This document shows positions 17,325 through 24,782 of a DNA stretch of 43,281 nt, piece after piece. Both the position numbers and the translations under genes were made by a program. The stretch lies in contig JABDLO010000127.1 in the NCBI GenBank assembly GCA_013002995.1, positions 1 through 43,281 on the forward strand, given 5' to 3'. The notes under the pieces were generated by a model. It was not told where the DNA came from, did no database searches, and worked only from the letters and a program-made list of their open reading frames with translations. This DNA comes from Saprospiraceae bacterium (GTDB lineage: Bacteria; Bacteroidota; Bacteroidia; Chitinophagales; Saprospiraceae). Position 1 is the stretch's first letter; the number at the start of each line of letters is the position of its first letter.

Positions 17325-17435
17325 ATCAGACCAAATAAAAAGATGGGCTTAAAGTTTATCATTTTAGATTTTATTATATCAATTGGAGATAATGATTTAA
17401 TCTCCTTTTCAGGTTACTGCTGATGAAATAAATAT

Positions 17436-17443
17436 TATTTTTG
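17436..17443 (+). promoter_or_regulatory. Candidate -7 box (TATTTTTG) of the aminotransferase gene
   Basis: The octamer matches the Bacteroidota -7 consensus TAnnTTTG and lies 35 bp before the ATG at 17478. No good TTG is seen 17-23 bp upstream, so it is half a promoter by sequence alone. Confidence 0.4.
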
Positions 17444-17477
17444 GCGTACTTAAATCAATAAATAAACAACCAGCATT

Positions 17478-18686
17478 ATGCTTGCACCGACTGCCCATAT
17501 GTTATCTCATAGAGTTGCCTCCATGGCAGTATCCGCTACATTGAGAATGGCACAAAAAGGAAGAGAACTAAGAGCCAAAGGATACGATATCATCAGTCTT
17601 AGTCTCGGAGAACCGGACTTCGATACACCTGAACACATCAGAGAAGCTGCCAAAGAGGCTCTGGATCAAGGTTATACAAGATATACCCCTGTATCCGGAC
17701 TTGCAGAATTTAAAGAAGCAATACAGCATAAATTCAAGAGAGACAATAACTTAGACTTTGATTTAAAACAAATTGTTGTTTCTAATGGTGCTAAGCAATC
17801 AATAGCTAATATCTGTTTATCTATTCTCAATCCAGGAGATGAAGTTATCATTTTCGCTCCTTATTGGGTCAGTTATTATGAGATTGTAAAGTTTGCAGGA
17901 GGCGTGCCTATTGTAATTAGTGCAGATATTGATTCTGATTTTAAAGTAAGCCCGGATCAATTGAAGAATGCCATCACCCATAAGACCAAGGCCATTTTGT
18001 TTTCATCTCCATGTAACCCTACAGGAAGTGTATATACAATGGAAGAATTGGAAGCATTGGCAGAAATCATAGCACAGGATGATGATATTATAGTCATGTC
18101 TGATGAGATTTATGAATTTATAAATTTCAGTGACCAGCATGCTTCTATAGGCAGCATACCTTCAATGAAAGACCGTACAGTAACCATCAATGGTATGTCC
18201 AAGGGATTTGCTATGACCGGCTGGAGGTTGGGATACATCGGTGCTCCTCAATGGTTGGCCGCTGCATGCGATAAAGTTCAGGGACAATTTACCAGTGGTG
18301 CAACCGCATTTGGCCAGAAGGCCGCATCCATAGCACTGATGTCAGACTTATCCCCTACTCATGAAATGAAAAAAGCCTTTGAGCGACGCAAGAAGTTAGT
18401 GATAGAATTACTTAGTAAAATCGATGGCATGAAGGTTAATAATCCTCAGGGAGCATTTTACCTCTTTCCTGATATTAGCGAAATATTCGGAAGAACAAAT
18501 GGCAAAACCATCATTGATAACGCTGATGACTTTTGTGAGATCATGCTTGAACAGGCGCACGTTGCATTGGTTTCCGGAAGTGCATTTGGCAATAAGAATT
18601 GTTTCAGGTTAAGCTATGCAGCTAGTGACGATCAATTGGTAGAAGCCATTTCAAGAATGCAAAAAATACTTAGCCAGTACCATTAA
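17478..18686 (+). CDS. Class I/II aminotransferase (aspartate or aspartate/prephenate aminotransferase type)
   Basis: 402 residues from 17478; an internal ATG at 17499 (MLSHRV) is an equally plausible start. SLSLGEPDFDTPEHI (41-54) and SNGAKQSI (102-109) match the I-gamma aspartate aminotransferases. So do SSPCNPTGSVY, SDEIYEF and NGMSKGFAMTGWRLGY, with the PLP lysine Lys242 and Arg250. CFRLSYA near the end holds the carboxylate-binding Arg. It would interconvert aspartate and oxaloacetate, or aminate prephenate. It diverges from the carboxylase-asparaginase-pyrR-pyrB operon. Its last 4 bp overlap the convergent methyltransferase gene. Confidence 0.92.
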   Translation: MLAPTAHMLSHRVASMAVSATLRMAQKGRELRAKGYDIISLSLGEPDFDTPEHIREAAKEALDQGYTRYTPVSGLAEFKEAIQHKFKRDNNLDFDLKQIVVSNGAKQSIANICLSILNPGDEVIIFAPYWVSYYEIVKFAGGVPIVISADIDSDFKVSPDQLKNAITHKTKAILFSSPCNPTGSVYTMEELEALAEIIAQDDDIIVMSDEIYEFINFSDQHASIGSIPSMKDRTVTINGMSKGFAMTGWRLGYIGAPQWLAAACDKVQGQFTSGATAFGQKAASIALMSDLSPTHEMKKAFERRKKLVIELLSKIDGMKVNNPQGAFYLFPDISEIFGRTNGKTIIDNADDFCEIMLEQAHVALVSGSAFGNKNCFRLSYAASDDQLVEAISRMQKILSQYH

Positions 18687-19282
18687 CGGAGTTTTCTTGT
18701 GATTTCAACGTATTTCGCATAAGCAGCCTCCATACTAGAATTGAAAGGCACAGAGTATCTTCCTTGATTCATCCTTTGCCTGCTTGCTTCATACAGGCTT
18801 ACAGCACAAGCAACTGAAATGTTCAGGCTTTGAACCATCCCATGTTGAGGAATGATAAAATTCCCGTCAAGATGTTTGAGGGCTTCTCTGCTGATTCCAT
18901 CATGTTCATTCCCAAACATTAATGCACATGAACTACTGAGGTCAAGGTCATAAAGGCTTACACTGTCTGAATCAAGATGTGTTCCATAGATGCTTTGATA
19001 CTTTGTTTTAACATGTTTCATGCATTTACTCACATCATTGAAGAAATGCACATCAACCCATTTTTTAGCCCCTGATGAACTTGATGTTCCTACATATCTT
19101 TCTTCAGTTAAATGATCCTCGGTGAGCAATACAAATATTTCTCCTATGCCTACACTATCACAGGACCTTAGCACAGCACCTATATTGTGTGGGTCATGCA
19201 CATTTTCAAGAATAACTGTTAAATCACCTTGACGTTTTGCAACAACTTCTTTTATGCGTTCTGATCTTCGGTCTGTAATCAT
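18683..19282 (-). CDS. TrmH-like SpoU-family tRNA 2'-O-methyltransferase
   Basis: 199 residues with the three SPOUT motifs: ENVHDPHNIGAVLRSCDSVG (26-45), ALMFGNEHDGIS, and IIPQHGMVQSLNISVACAVSL. This is the trefoil-knot SAM-binding fold. The first motif and length fit TrmH, which methylates Gm18 in the D-loop of tRNAs, although other SpoU enzymes that modify rRNA cannot be excluded. No extended N-terminal RNA-binding domain is present. It begins 1 bp after the end of the upstream coiled-coil gene, so the two are probably one transcript. Confidence 0.9.
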   Translation of the reverse strand: MITDRRSERIKEVVAKRQGDLTVILENVHDPHNIGAVLRSCDSVGIGEIFVLLTEDHLTEERYVGTSSSSGAKKWVDVHFFNDVSKCMKHVKTKYQSIYGTHLDSDSVSLYDLDLSSSCALMFGNEHDGISREALKHLDGNFIIPQHGMVQSLNISVACAVSLYEASRQRMNQGRYSVPFNSSMEAAYAKYVEITRKLR

Positions 19283-19283
19283 G

Positions 19284-20222
19284 TTATTGAACTAAAAGAC
19301 TATCTTTTTCTGCCTCAACTGCATCAATTGCAATGCTTTCTTCATTCATATCCGCATCTACATTTTGCAATAACCTCAATACCTTGTCATGGGTGATCTC
19401 AACATTCCTTAAAGCATTTTTAATTTTATTCTGTACCACCCAGTCTGTGGTGAGATTGTCAAATAGCACATCCATAAAGCTTCCGGCAGCTTCAATATTA
19501 AGGTCTATTTTTGCCATTCGTATACCTACATCATTTAACTCATTTCTAAATACTGTAAGCAGTCGCTTAGCATGATAGGCCTGATCTATTGCTCGATCTA
19601 TCTCTGAATGTTTTCTCCTATCATAATGCCTGGATTTGGACATGGAATCCCAGTCTCCCCATTTTTTAGCTTTAGCCAAATGATCCAGCACCTTTCTTAC
19701 AGAAGCTAAAGCAGCCTGACCCGCCCGGTGAGCCTGCATCATTTCAGCCTTCCTGCTTCTCCTTTGATCCAATTCATTATATATTGCCATCAGGCGGTCC
19801 CGGAGATGTGAATGTCCTGCCAGTATTTCTTGCTCCCTCACTTTCTTCAATTGTTCTATCTTACCTGCAATTGCTGAAATATCATCCATTTTTTTTTCAA
19901 GCAAACTCAATTCATACTCCAGTACTTCGAGGTCTTTAACGTGTTCTTTGTGTTTTAAAGATAACTGGAGATATTCCTGACGTTCCTTTTCAAGTTGATC
20001 TTCCTTACTACCTAAAACCTTATGGAACAATGACTTAACACTCAATCCTTCAAGTGCTTCTATATCTTTCAATTCTTTATCAAGATCTTTCTCAATATTT
20101 TTAAGGGCGGAATCTGCTTCATTTAGCTGGACTTTTGTGGATTGATAATGCCTTTCTACAGCCTTCAACTCCTCCAACTTGTCGAGTAATTGATGTATTT
20201 TTTCCTGGGTTCGAGATTTCAT
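19284..20222 (-). CDS. Cytoplasmic coiled-coil protein of unknown function
   Basis: 312 residues without signal peptide or membrane segment. Residues 1-60 and 75-150 are rich in Glu/Lys/Leu heptads (LDKLEELKAVERHYQ, LEYELSLLEKKMDDI). They are separated by a short conserved-looking patch, SVKSLFHKVLGSKEDQLEKE, which I have a sense of seeing in other uncharacterised proteins. The C-terminal half is helical too (MDVLFDNLTTDWVVQNKI). The stop is directly followed by the SpoU methyltransferase gene. Structural or scaffold role is a guess; no enzyme motif is seen. Confidence 0.75.
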   Translation of the reverse strand: MKSRTQEKIHQLLDKLEELKAVERHYQSTKVQLNEADSALKNIEKDLDKELKDIEALEGLSVKSLFHKVLGSKEDQLEKERQEYLQLSLKHKEHVKDLEVLEYELSLLEKKMDDISAIAGKIEQLKKVREQEILAGHSHLRDRLMAIYNELDQRRSRKAEMMQAHRAGQAALASVRKVLDHLAKAKKWGDWDSMSKSRHYDRRKHSEIDRAIDQAYHAKRLLTVFRNELNDVGIRMAKIDLNIEAAGSFMDVLFDNLTTDWVVQNKIKNALRNVEITHDKVLRLLQNVDADMNEESIAIDAVEAEKDSLLVQ

Positions 20223-20370
20223 ATTTTAATGGTTCATCCGATTTAAGAGACTTAAAACTAAAAATAATCAATTAACATGTGAGCCTTTGCTATCAAGTTA
20301 AATCTTTTCATCACCGGATAATAAGTCTTGTATTTTCCATACATTGTGAGTAAAATAAAATTGATAGATA

Positions 20371-21183
20371 ATGGGATTCTTAAGTGAAATAAAAAGATTA
20401 CTATTTGTAAAGAAATCAGTAGCTAAGTCTGCAGCAAAGAAATCTAAAGATTATGCAATTGATAAAGCGGAAGACCTGGAACAATCTGCCAAGGAATTTG
20501 CTAAAGATGCAGGCTCGACCATTAAAGAAAAAACTTCAGGACTGAGGGACTCCATCATGGATACCACTGAGTCGCTGGTTGAAAAAGGCAAAGATGCCTG
20601 GGAAGATATTTCTGAAAAGGTCGGTGAATCAGAAATTGTGCAGAAAGCAGCTGATATATCTGAAGATGTGGGAGATAAAATTCTGGATGCCGGAGAGAAA
20701 ACGGTTGACTTTGCCAAAGACATATCTGAAAAAGTCGGTGAGAAAGTTCTTGATAAAGGTGAGGATTTCATGGACAAAGCCAAAGATGTCTCCGAATCTA
20801 TCGGTGAGAAAGTTCTTGACGTTAAAGATGACCTGATGGAAAAAGCAAAAGAATTGACAGCGGATCTTGGAGAAAAATTGGATGACACCATTGAGAAAGC
20901 AGAAAAAATGGCAGAAGAAGAAGCTGCCATACCCAAAAAAGACTTTGCAGATGACACGCTGGATACCGGTGATTCATTATTGAAAGGAACGGATGACTTC
21001 TTCGAAAAAGCTGCTAAGTATGCAGATGGTGACTATGGAGGAGTATTAGAAGGGAAAACCGAAATCATTGAATCAGAGGAAATCATAGAAAAGAAGCCTC
21101 CAGCCAAGGCAGCTGGATTTGAAGATCTGGATGGAGATGGCAATGAAATGATCGATGATGCCATCATTTCAGAAGAAGAATAA
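20371..21183 (+). CDS. LEA-like amphipathic repeat protein with a Ca-loop-like tail
   Basis: 270 residues, very rich in Lys, Glu, Asp and Ala, with no cysteine or signal peptide. Four consecutive 22-residue repeats occupy 96-117, 118-139, 140-161 and 162-183, each like xSExVGEKVLDxGEDxMDKAKD. A partial unit lies at 80-95 and similar helical sequence back to ~35. A 22-residue (2x11) period is the hallmark of group 3 LEA proteins and apolipoprotein-like amphipathic helices, which bind membranes or protect proteins during drying and freezing. Near the C-terminus, D252-L-D-G-D256-G with Asp262-263 resembles a calcium loop but lacks the usual hydrophobic residue at position 8. The sigma factor gene follows after 115 bp and may be a separate unit. 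Confidence 0.8.
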   Translation: MGFLSEIKRLLFVKKSVAKSAAKKSKDYAIDKAEDLEQSAKEFAKDAGSTIKEKTSGLRDSIMDTTESLVEKGKDAWEDISEKVGESEIVQKAADISEDVGDKILDAGEKTVDFAKDISEKVGEKVLDKGEDFMDKAKDVSESIGEKVLDVKDDLMEKAKELTADLGEKLDDTIEKAEKMAEEEAAIPKKDFADDTLDTGDSLLKGTDDFFEKAAKYADGDYGGVLEGKTEIIESEEIIEKKPPAKAAGFEDLDGDGNEMIDDAIISEEE

Positions 21184-21298
21184 TTCTTAATTCTGACATT
21201 TATTCTGCCTCTCAGGCAACATTTTAGACTTTTATCCTATCACATAAAATAGGTACGACTAAATCTGAGTTATATTCGGATAACTGTACAGTGATTGT

Positions 21299-21847
21299 AT
21301 GCCTGAAAAATTAAATGAAAATCAACTGGTTAAAGCCTGTTTAGATGGGGACAGTAAAGCACAAAAATTCCTGTTCGAATCATTGGGTAAAAAGATGATG
21401 GCTGTGTGTATGAGATATGCTAGAAACAGACAAGAAGCTGAAGACATGCTCCAGGACGGATGGGTCAGGGTATTTACACAGTTGCATACATTTTCATTTC
21501 AAGGGCCGCTTGAAGCATGGATAAGAAGGGTAATAGTTAATTCAGCATTGAGGAGAATCGGTAAAAAATCATATCAGAACGAATCAATAGGGATTCCTGA
21601 CCATATGGATACACCGATATCAGAAACAGCCATAAGTAATCTGAGAGAAGAAGAATTATTGAATTACATCAATATGCTGCCTGTAGGTTACAAGACTGTA
21701 TTTAACCTCTACGTGATAGAAGGATACTCTCACAGGGAAATCAGTGAAATGCTAGAATGTGGAGAGAGTACTTCGAGATCACAACTAGTGAAAGCCAAGA
21801 AGATGCTTAAAAAAATTATTCTTTCAAATGAAAAAATAGCCGTATGA
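21299..21847 (+). CDS. ECF-type RNA polymerase sigma factor
   Basis: 182 residues. Region 2 is seen in YARNRQEAEDMLQDGWVRVF, which contacts the polymerase and the -10 DNA. Region 4 has the helix-turn-helix GYSHREISEMLECGESTSRSQL. There is no region 1.1 or 3, as in all ECF sigmas. Its stop overlaps the next start by 4 bp (ATGA), so it is made together with a membrane-bound partner that has the features of an anti-sigma factor. It is therefore probably held inactive until an envelope signal arrives. Targets are unknown; self-activation of this operon is expected. Confidence 0.95.
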   Translation: MPEKLNENQLVKACLDGDSKAQKFLFESLGKKMMAVCMRYARNRQEAEDMLQDGWVRVFTQLHTFSFQGPLEAWIRRVIVNSALRRIGKKSYQNESIGIPDHMDTPISETAISNLREEELLNYINMLPVGYKTVFNLYVIEGYSHREISEMLECGESTSRSQLVKAKKMLKKIILSNEKIAV

Positions 21848-23202
21848 TGAACGACGACAAGTTATTCAGAGACCGGCTTTATAATATGGAGGCAACCTAT
21901 CCTGATGACATGTGGAATCGGATTTCAGGCCAATTGCCTAAAAAGAAACGTAGAGGGGGTTGGTGGTTACTTTTGGCTTTTCTCCTCTTAGGTGTAGTTT
22001 CAGGAGTTTTTCTTCCGATTTCTAACCAAGCAGAATCCACTGAGAACTATGAAGAAAAACTACCCTCTAATTCTTCTGCTTCAGGAGACGATATAATTGT
22101 CCAAAGCACACCAGTTGAGGAAGGAATAGATTTAAATCAGGAAATTGCCCCTACTCCTTCTGAAAATAAGACTGCTTTTATCCCGGGAGATATAAATCCT
22201 GAAAATTCAGGAAGCTATGAATCTTACTCTGAAGCACCTGTTATTACAAGTTCTTCATCAACTGACACAGAAAACAATATTGATGTATTCACATCTGAGC
22301 ACGATATAACTCCAGAGATCAAAGTCGCAAAGGAAGTGAACAATGAATTAGAAAATGTAACTTCTCCAAGAGCTCTGGTATCTGCTCCAGGTGTAATGGA
22401 TCCACGTCAATTATTTATTGACGATGTATATCCTGACTTTATACCTCCAGAGTGTCCAACCTTCGGATTTAATCGTGAACCTGGAATTTTCTTTGATCTA
22501 TTGTATTCTCATGATATGCCAAGCCGGACATTAGAAATGAAGTCCCAGGAATTGAGTGACTATATTGACAGTAGGAACAATACAGAAAGTACTTTATATT
22601 CTTTCTCTTCGAGCTTAAGGATAGCATACATTTCGAGGTCAGGTCTTGGTCTTAAAACAGGATTTAATTATAGTCAGATCAATGAAAAATTTGAATACCT
22701 GGATCCTGATGCATCATTGATCAGGACGATCATTACCATTGACACTTTGATTTTAGGTGGTGTACCAACAGTAGTAAAGGATACTTCCACGATAAGAATT
22801 CCGGGATCTCTTGATATTACCTCATATAATAGATACCGGTTTTTTGATATTCCTATCCTGGCAACATATGAAGCTCCATTGAATGATAAATTTTATTACA
22901 GTTTCAATGGTGGAGTATTGATAAATGTAGCTTTTTCACAAAAGGGAAGATTTTTAGATCCTGCAGAAATGCCTGTTTGGTTTACCAGTAGTGATCCTGA
23001 AGGTTATGATGCTTTTAAAAATTCAGCTGGGTTATCCTTCTTTGGATCACTGGGCCTACACTATAAATTGAACGACCATATTGATATAATTCTTGAACCC
23101 AATTTTAGGTTTTATGCCGGATCATTGACTTCAGAACCCTATCCCCTGGAGCAGAGATGGCTAACCCTGGGACTGAGTCATGGAATAAGATATAAATTTT
23201 AA
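21844..23202 (+). CDS. Putative dual membrane-spanning anti-sigma factor (cytoplasmic N-terminus, one TM helix, C-terminal beta-barrel)
   Basis: 452 residues. Residues 1-35 are short, polar and cytoplasmic by the positive-inside rule (DDKLFRDRLYNMEATYPDDM, then KKKRR). Residues 39-58 are the only membrane helix. Residues 60-205 are a Ser/Glu/Pro-rich linker. From ~213 onward the sequence has beta-barrel periodicity (GIFFDLLYSH, SLRIAYISRSGLGLKTGFNY, RFFDIPILATYEA) and ends in GIRYKF, a terminal aromatic typical of outer-membrane proteins. Coupling to an ECF sigma gene by ATGA fits an anti-sigma role. The same layout has been described for dual membrane-spanning anti-sigma factors (Dma) of Bacteroides thetaiotaomicron. 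There is no cleavable signal peptide, as expected. The barrel part resembles PorT-like porins. Sensing mechanism unknown. Confidence 0.82.
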   Translation: MMNDDKLFRDRLYNMEATYPDDMWNRISGQLPKKKRRGGWWLLLAFLLLGVVSGVFLPISNQAESTENYEEKLPSNSSASGDDIIVQSTPVEEGIDLNQEIAPTPSENKTAFIPGDINPENSGSYESYSEAPVITSSSSTDTENNIDVFTSEHDITPEIKVAKEVNNELENVTSPRALVSAPGVMDPRQLFIDDVYPDFIPPECPTFGFNREPGIFFDLLYSHDMPSRTLEMKSQELSDYIDSRNNTESTLYSFSSSLRIAYISRSGLGLKTGFNYSQINEKFEYLDPDASLIRTIITIDTLILGGVPTVVKDTSTIRIPGSLDITSYNRYRFFDIPILATYEAPLNDKFYYSFNGGVLINVAFSQKGRFLDPAEMPVWFTSSDPEGYDAFKNSAGLSFFGSLGLHYKLNDHIDIILEPNFRFYAGSLTSEPYPLEQRWLTLGLSHGIRYKF

Positions 23203-23284
23203 CAATGGCCAAGCAGCATTAATGCAACGAGGTTGATCTATAATAATGAATCGAAAATTGATTGAACTAATTAAATATAAAAAC

Positions 23285-24250
23285 ATGAGATCGAAACATC
23301 AGAATTATACTTTGATGCTCCTATTTACGATCCCTGTTTTACTATTATTATCATGTGGCAAGGATTCGGAAGTTTTTACTCCATACGAACCTACTGGTAA
23401 TATCGAAGACTACTATTCCGTTCAGGACGATGATGTCCAGATATTTGAAAGGACGGCATCTGATGATATTATCATTGTGACAGAGAATAACACCATTATT
23501 ACAATACCCTCCTATTCCATGATTGATGATGCCGGAAATGTCATCAGTGACGGAATAAAAATCGAAGTGCTTGAGGTATTCGATAAGGGAGATATGATCC
23601 TTCATAAGACATCAACCATGACTAGTAAGGCATATCTTAAATCCAATGGTATGTTTCACATTCGGGCTACAAAAGATGGAAAAGAGTTGAAGATGAAGGA
23701 TGGATATAACTATAAGTTGTACGTTCCTAATAAGGAGCCGGATCCGGAGATGAAGTTATTCTTTGGTGATAGAGTTGAAGGTATGGTTGTCTGGGAAGAG
23801 GCTCAAGATCAGGATATAAGAGTCAATGAATGGCAGATCGCTGATTCCAGTACTGTATATTTTGATTTTGGATATGAGTTATTCTGTGATAAGTTCACAT
23901 GGATAAATATTGATAAATACTATGATATCCCTGAGGATCAGAAAACTTCAGTATGTGTCAGCTTACCTGAAGAGCTTTATGACAATAAGAATACAGCAGT
24001 CTTTATGATATACAAAGAAGAGTATTCATTGATCCCTTTTACATTCAACAAAGAAGACAAATTATGGTGTGAACCTTATGCCCAGGTTCCGAAAGGATGG
24101 GAAATCTATATCATTACAATTTCTTCCCTGGGAGAAGGTGAATATCACCTTGGATACTTAGAAGCTACCGTTACCGATAATGATCAATTTACCATTATCC
24201 CTAAAATCAAGACCAAAGAAGAAATTAAAGAGTTCCTTAAAACTCTTTAA
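23285..24250 (+). CDS. Lipoprotein in the sigma/anti-sigma operon
   Basis: About 321 residues from the ATG at 23285; the frame runs back to 23246, but the later start gives a proper signal with lipobox LLSC (Cys24). The mature part begins with a linker, then ITIPSYSMIDDAGNVISDGI and VLEVFDKGDMILHKTSTMT. This resembles a beta-sandwich segment seen in many uncharacterised Bacteroidota lipoproteins (ZU5-like in my reading). MKLFFGDRVEGMVVWE follows. No catalytic motif is visible. It starts 82 bp after the two-membrane protein and ends just before a terminator, so it belongs to the same operon. It could be a sensor partner or a target of the sigma factor. Confidence 0.78.
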   Translation: MRSKHQNYTLMLLFTIPVLLLLSCGKDSEVFTPYEPTGNIEDYYSVQDDDVQIFERTASDDIIIVTENNTIITIPSYSMIDDAGNVISDGIKIEVLEVFDKGDMILHKTSTMTSKAYLKSNGMFHIRATKDGKELKMKDGYNYKLYVPNKEPDPEMKLFFGDRVEGMVVWEEAQDQDIRVNEWQIADSSTVYFDFGYELFCDKFTWINIDKYYDIPEDQKTSVCVSLPEELYDNKNTAVFMIYKEEYSLIPFTFNKEDKLWCEPYAQVPKGWEIYIITISSLGEGEYHLGYLEATVTDNDQFTIIPKIKTKEEIKEFLKTL

Positions 24251-24286
24251 GAAGGTATAACTGTATTTTTATTCGTAAATGGGAGT

Positions 24287-24325
24287 TGCCTGCCTGGATA
24301 TAGATTCAGGCGGGCATTTTTTTTT
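24287..24325 (+). terminator. Rho-independent terminator of the sigma operon
   Basis: TGCCTGCCTG (24287-24296) pairs with CAGGCGGGCA (24307-24316), one G-T wobble, 10-nt loop, followed by nine T. Confidence 0.9.
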
Positions 24326-24377
24326 AAACCATTATCAACTTTCTTATACCTTTAGCCCCCAATAAATACCAATTACT

Positions 24378-24782
24378 ATGATGAAAATGACTTTAAAGAG
24401 TACCGGTTCTGAATTGGATTATATGGGATTCAATGAAAAAGGCCATGGAATAAGACTCAATGGAAATGGAGATGGAGTGAGTCCCATGCAATCAGTACTT
24501 CTTGCGGTTGCAGCATGTAGCAGTATCGATGTAGAAATATTCTTAAAGAAAATGAGAAATGACCTGACACATATCGAAGTGGATGTAGAAGGTGATCGGG
24601 TCGAAGATCAATTACCCAAAGTATTCACAGCAATACGATTGCACTACAAACTTTATGGAGACATCAAGGATAAATCAGCTCAAAAGGCAGTAGATATGGC
24701 TGTCAAAAAATATTGCTCCGTATCTAAAATGCTGGAAGCAACTGTTGATGTTTCATACACCTACGAGATCATCGCACAATGA
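24378..24782 (+). CDS. OsmC/YhfA-family protein
   Basis: 134 residues. It carries the OsmC-fold pattern with the two Cys regions: AACSSIDVEIFLKKM (near 46) and KKYCSVSKMLEAT (near 112). The central GVSPMQSVLLAVA helix and the IEVDVEGDRVEDQLPKVFTAI strand also fit. Some OsmC relatives reduce organic peroxides with these cysteines, but the YhfA-like branch, which this resembles, has no clear activity. It overlaps the sulfhydrylase start by 4 bp (ATGA), which points to co-translation and perhaps a sulfur-linked role. Start is ATG-ATG at 24378/24381; either is possible. Confidence 0.88.
   Translation: MMKMTLKSTGSELDYMGFNEKGHGIRLNGNGDGVSPMQSVLLAVAACSSIDVEIFLKKMRNDLTHIEVDVEGDRVEDQLPKVFTAIRLHYKLYGDIKDKSAQKAVDMAVKKYCSVSKMLEATVDVSYTYEIIAQ

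Noticed and set aside
20451-20957. 168-codon minus-strand ORF, rich in serine
   Set aside because: It is the antisense of the LEA-like repeat gene. The composition is a mirror of Lys/Glu/Asp-rich codons, with no start context or domain.
20371-21183. Repeats as a CRISPR-like or simple tandem DNA array
   Set aside because: The period is 66 bp in frame within a coding gene, with divergent copies and no spacers.
24326-24377. SAM-type riboswitch upstream of osmC-metZ
   Set aside because: Only ~50 bp separate the preceding terminator from the start, with no conserved helix pattern.
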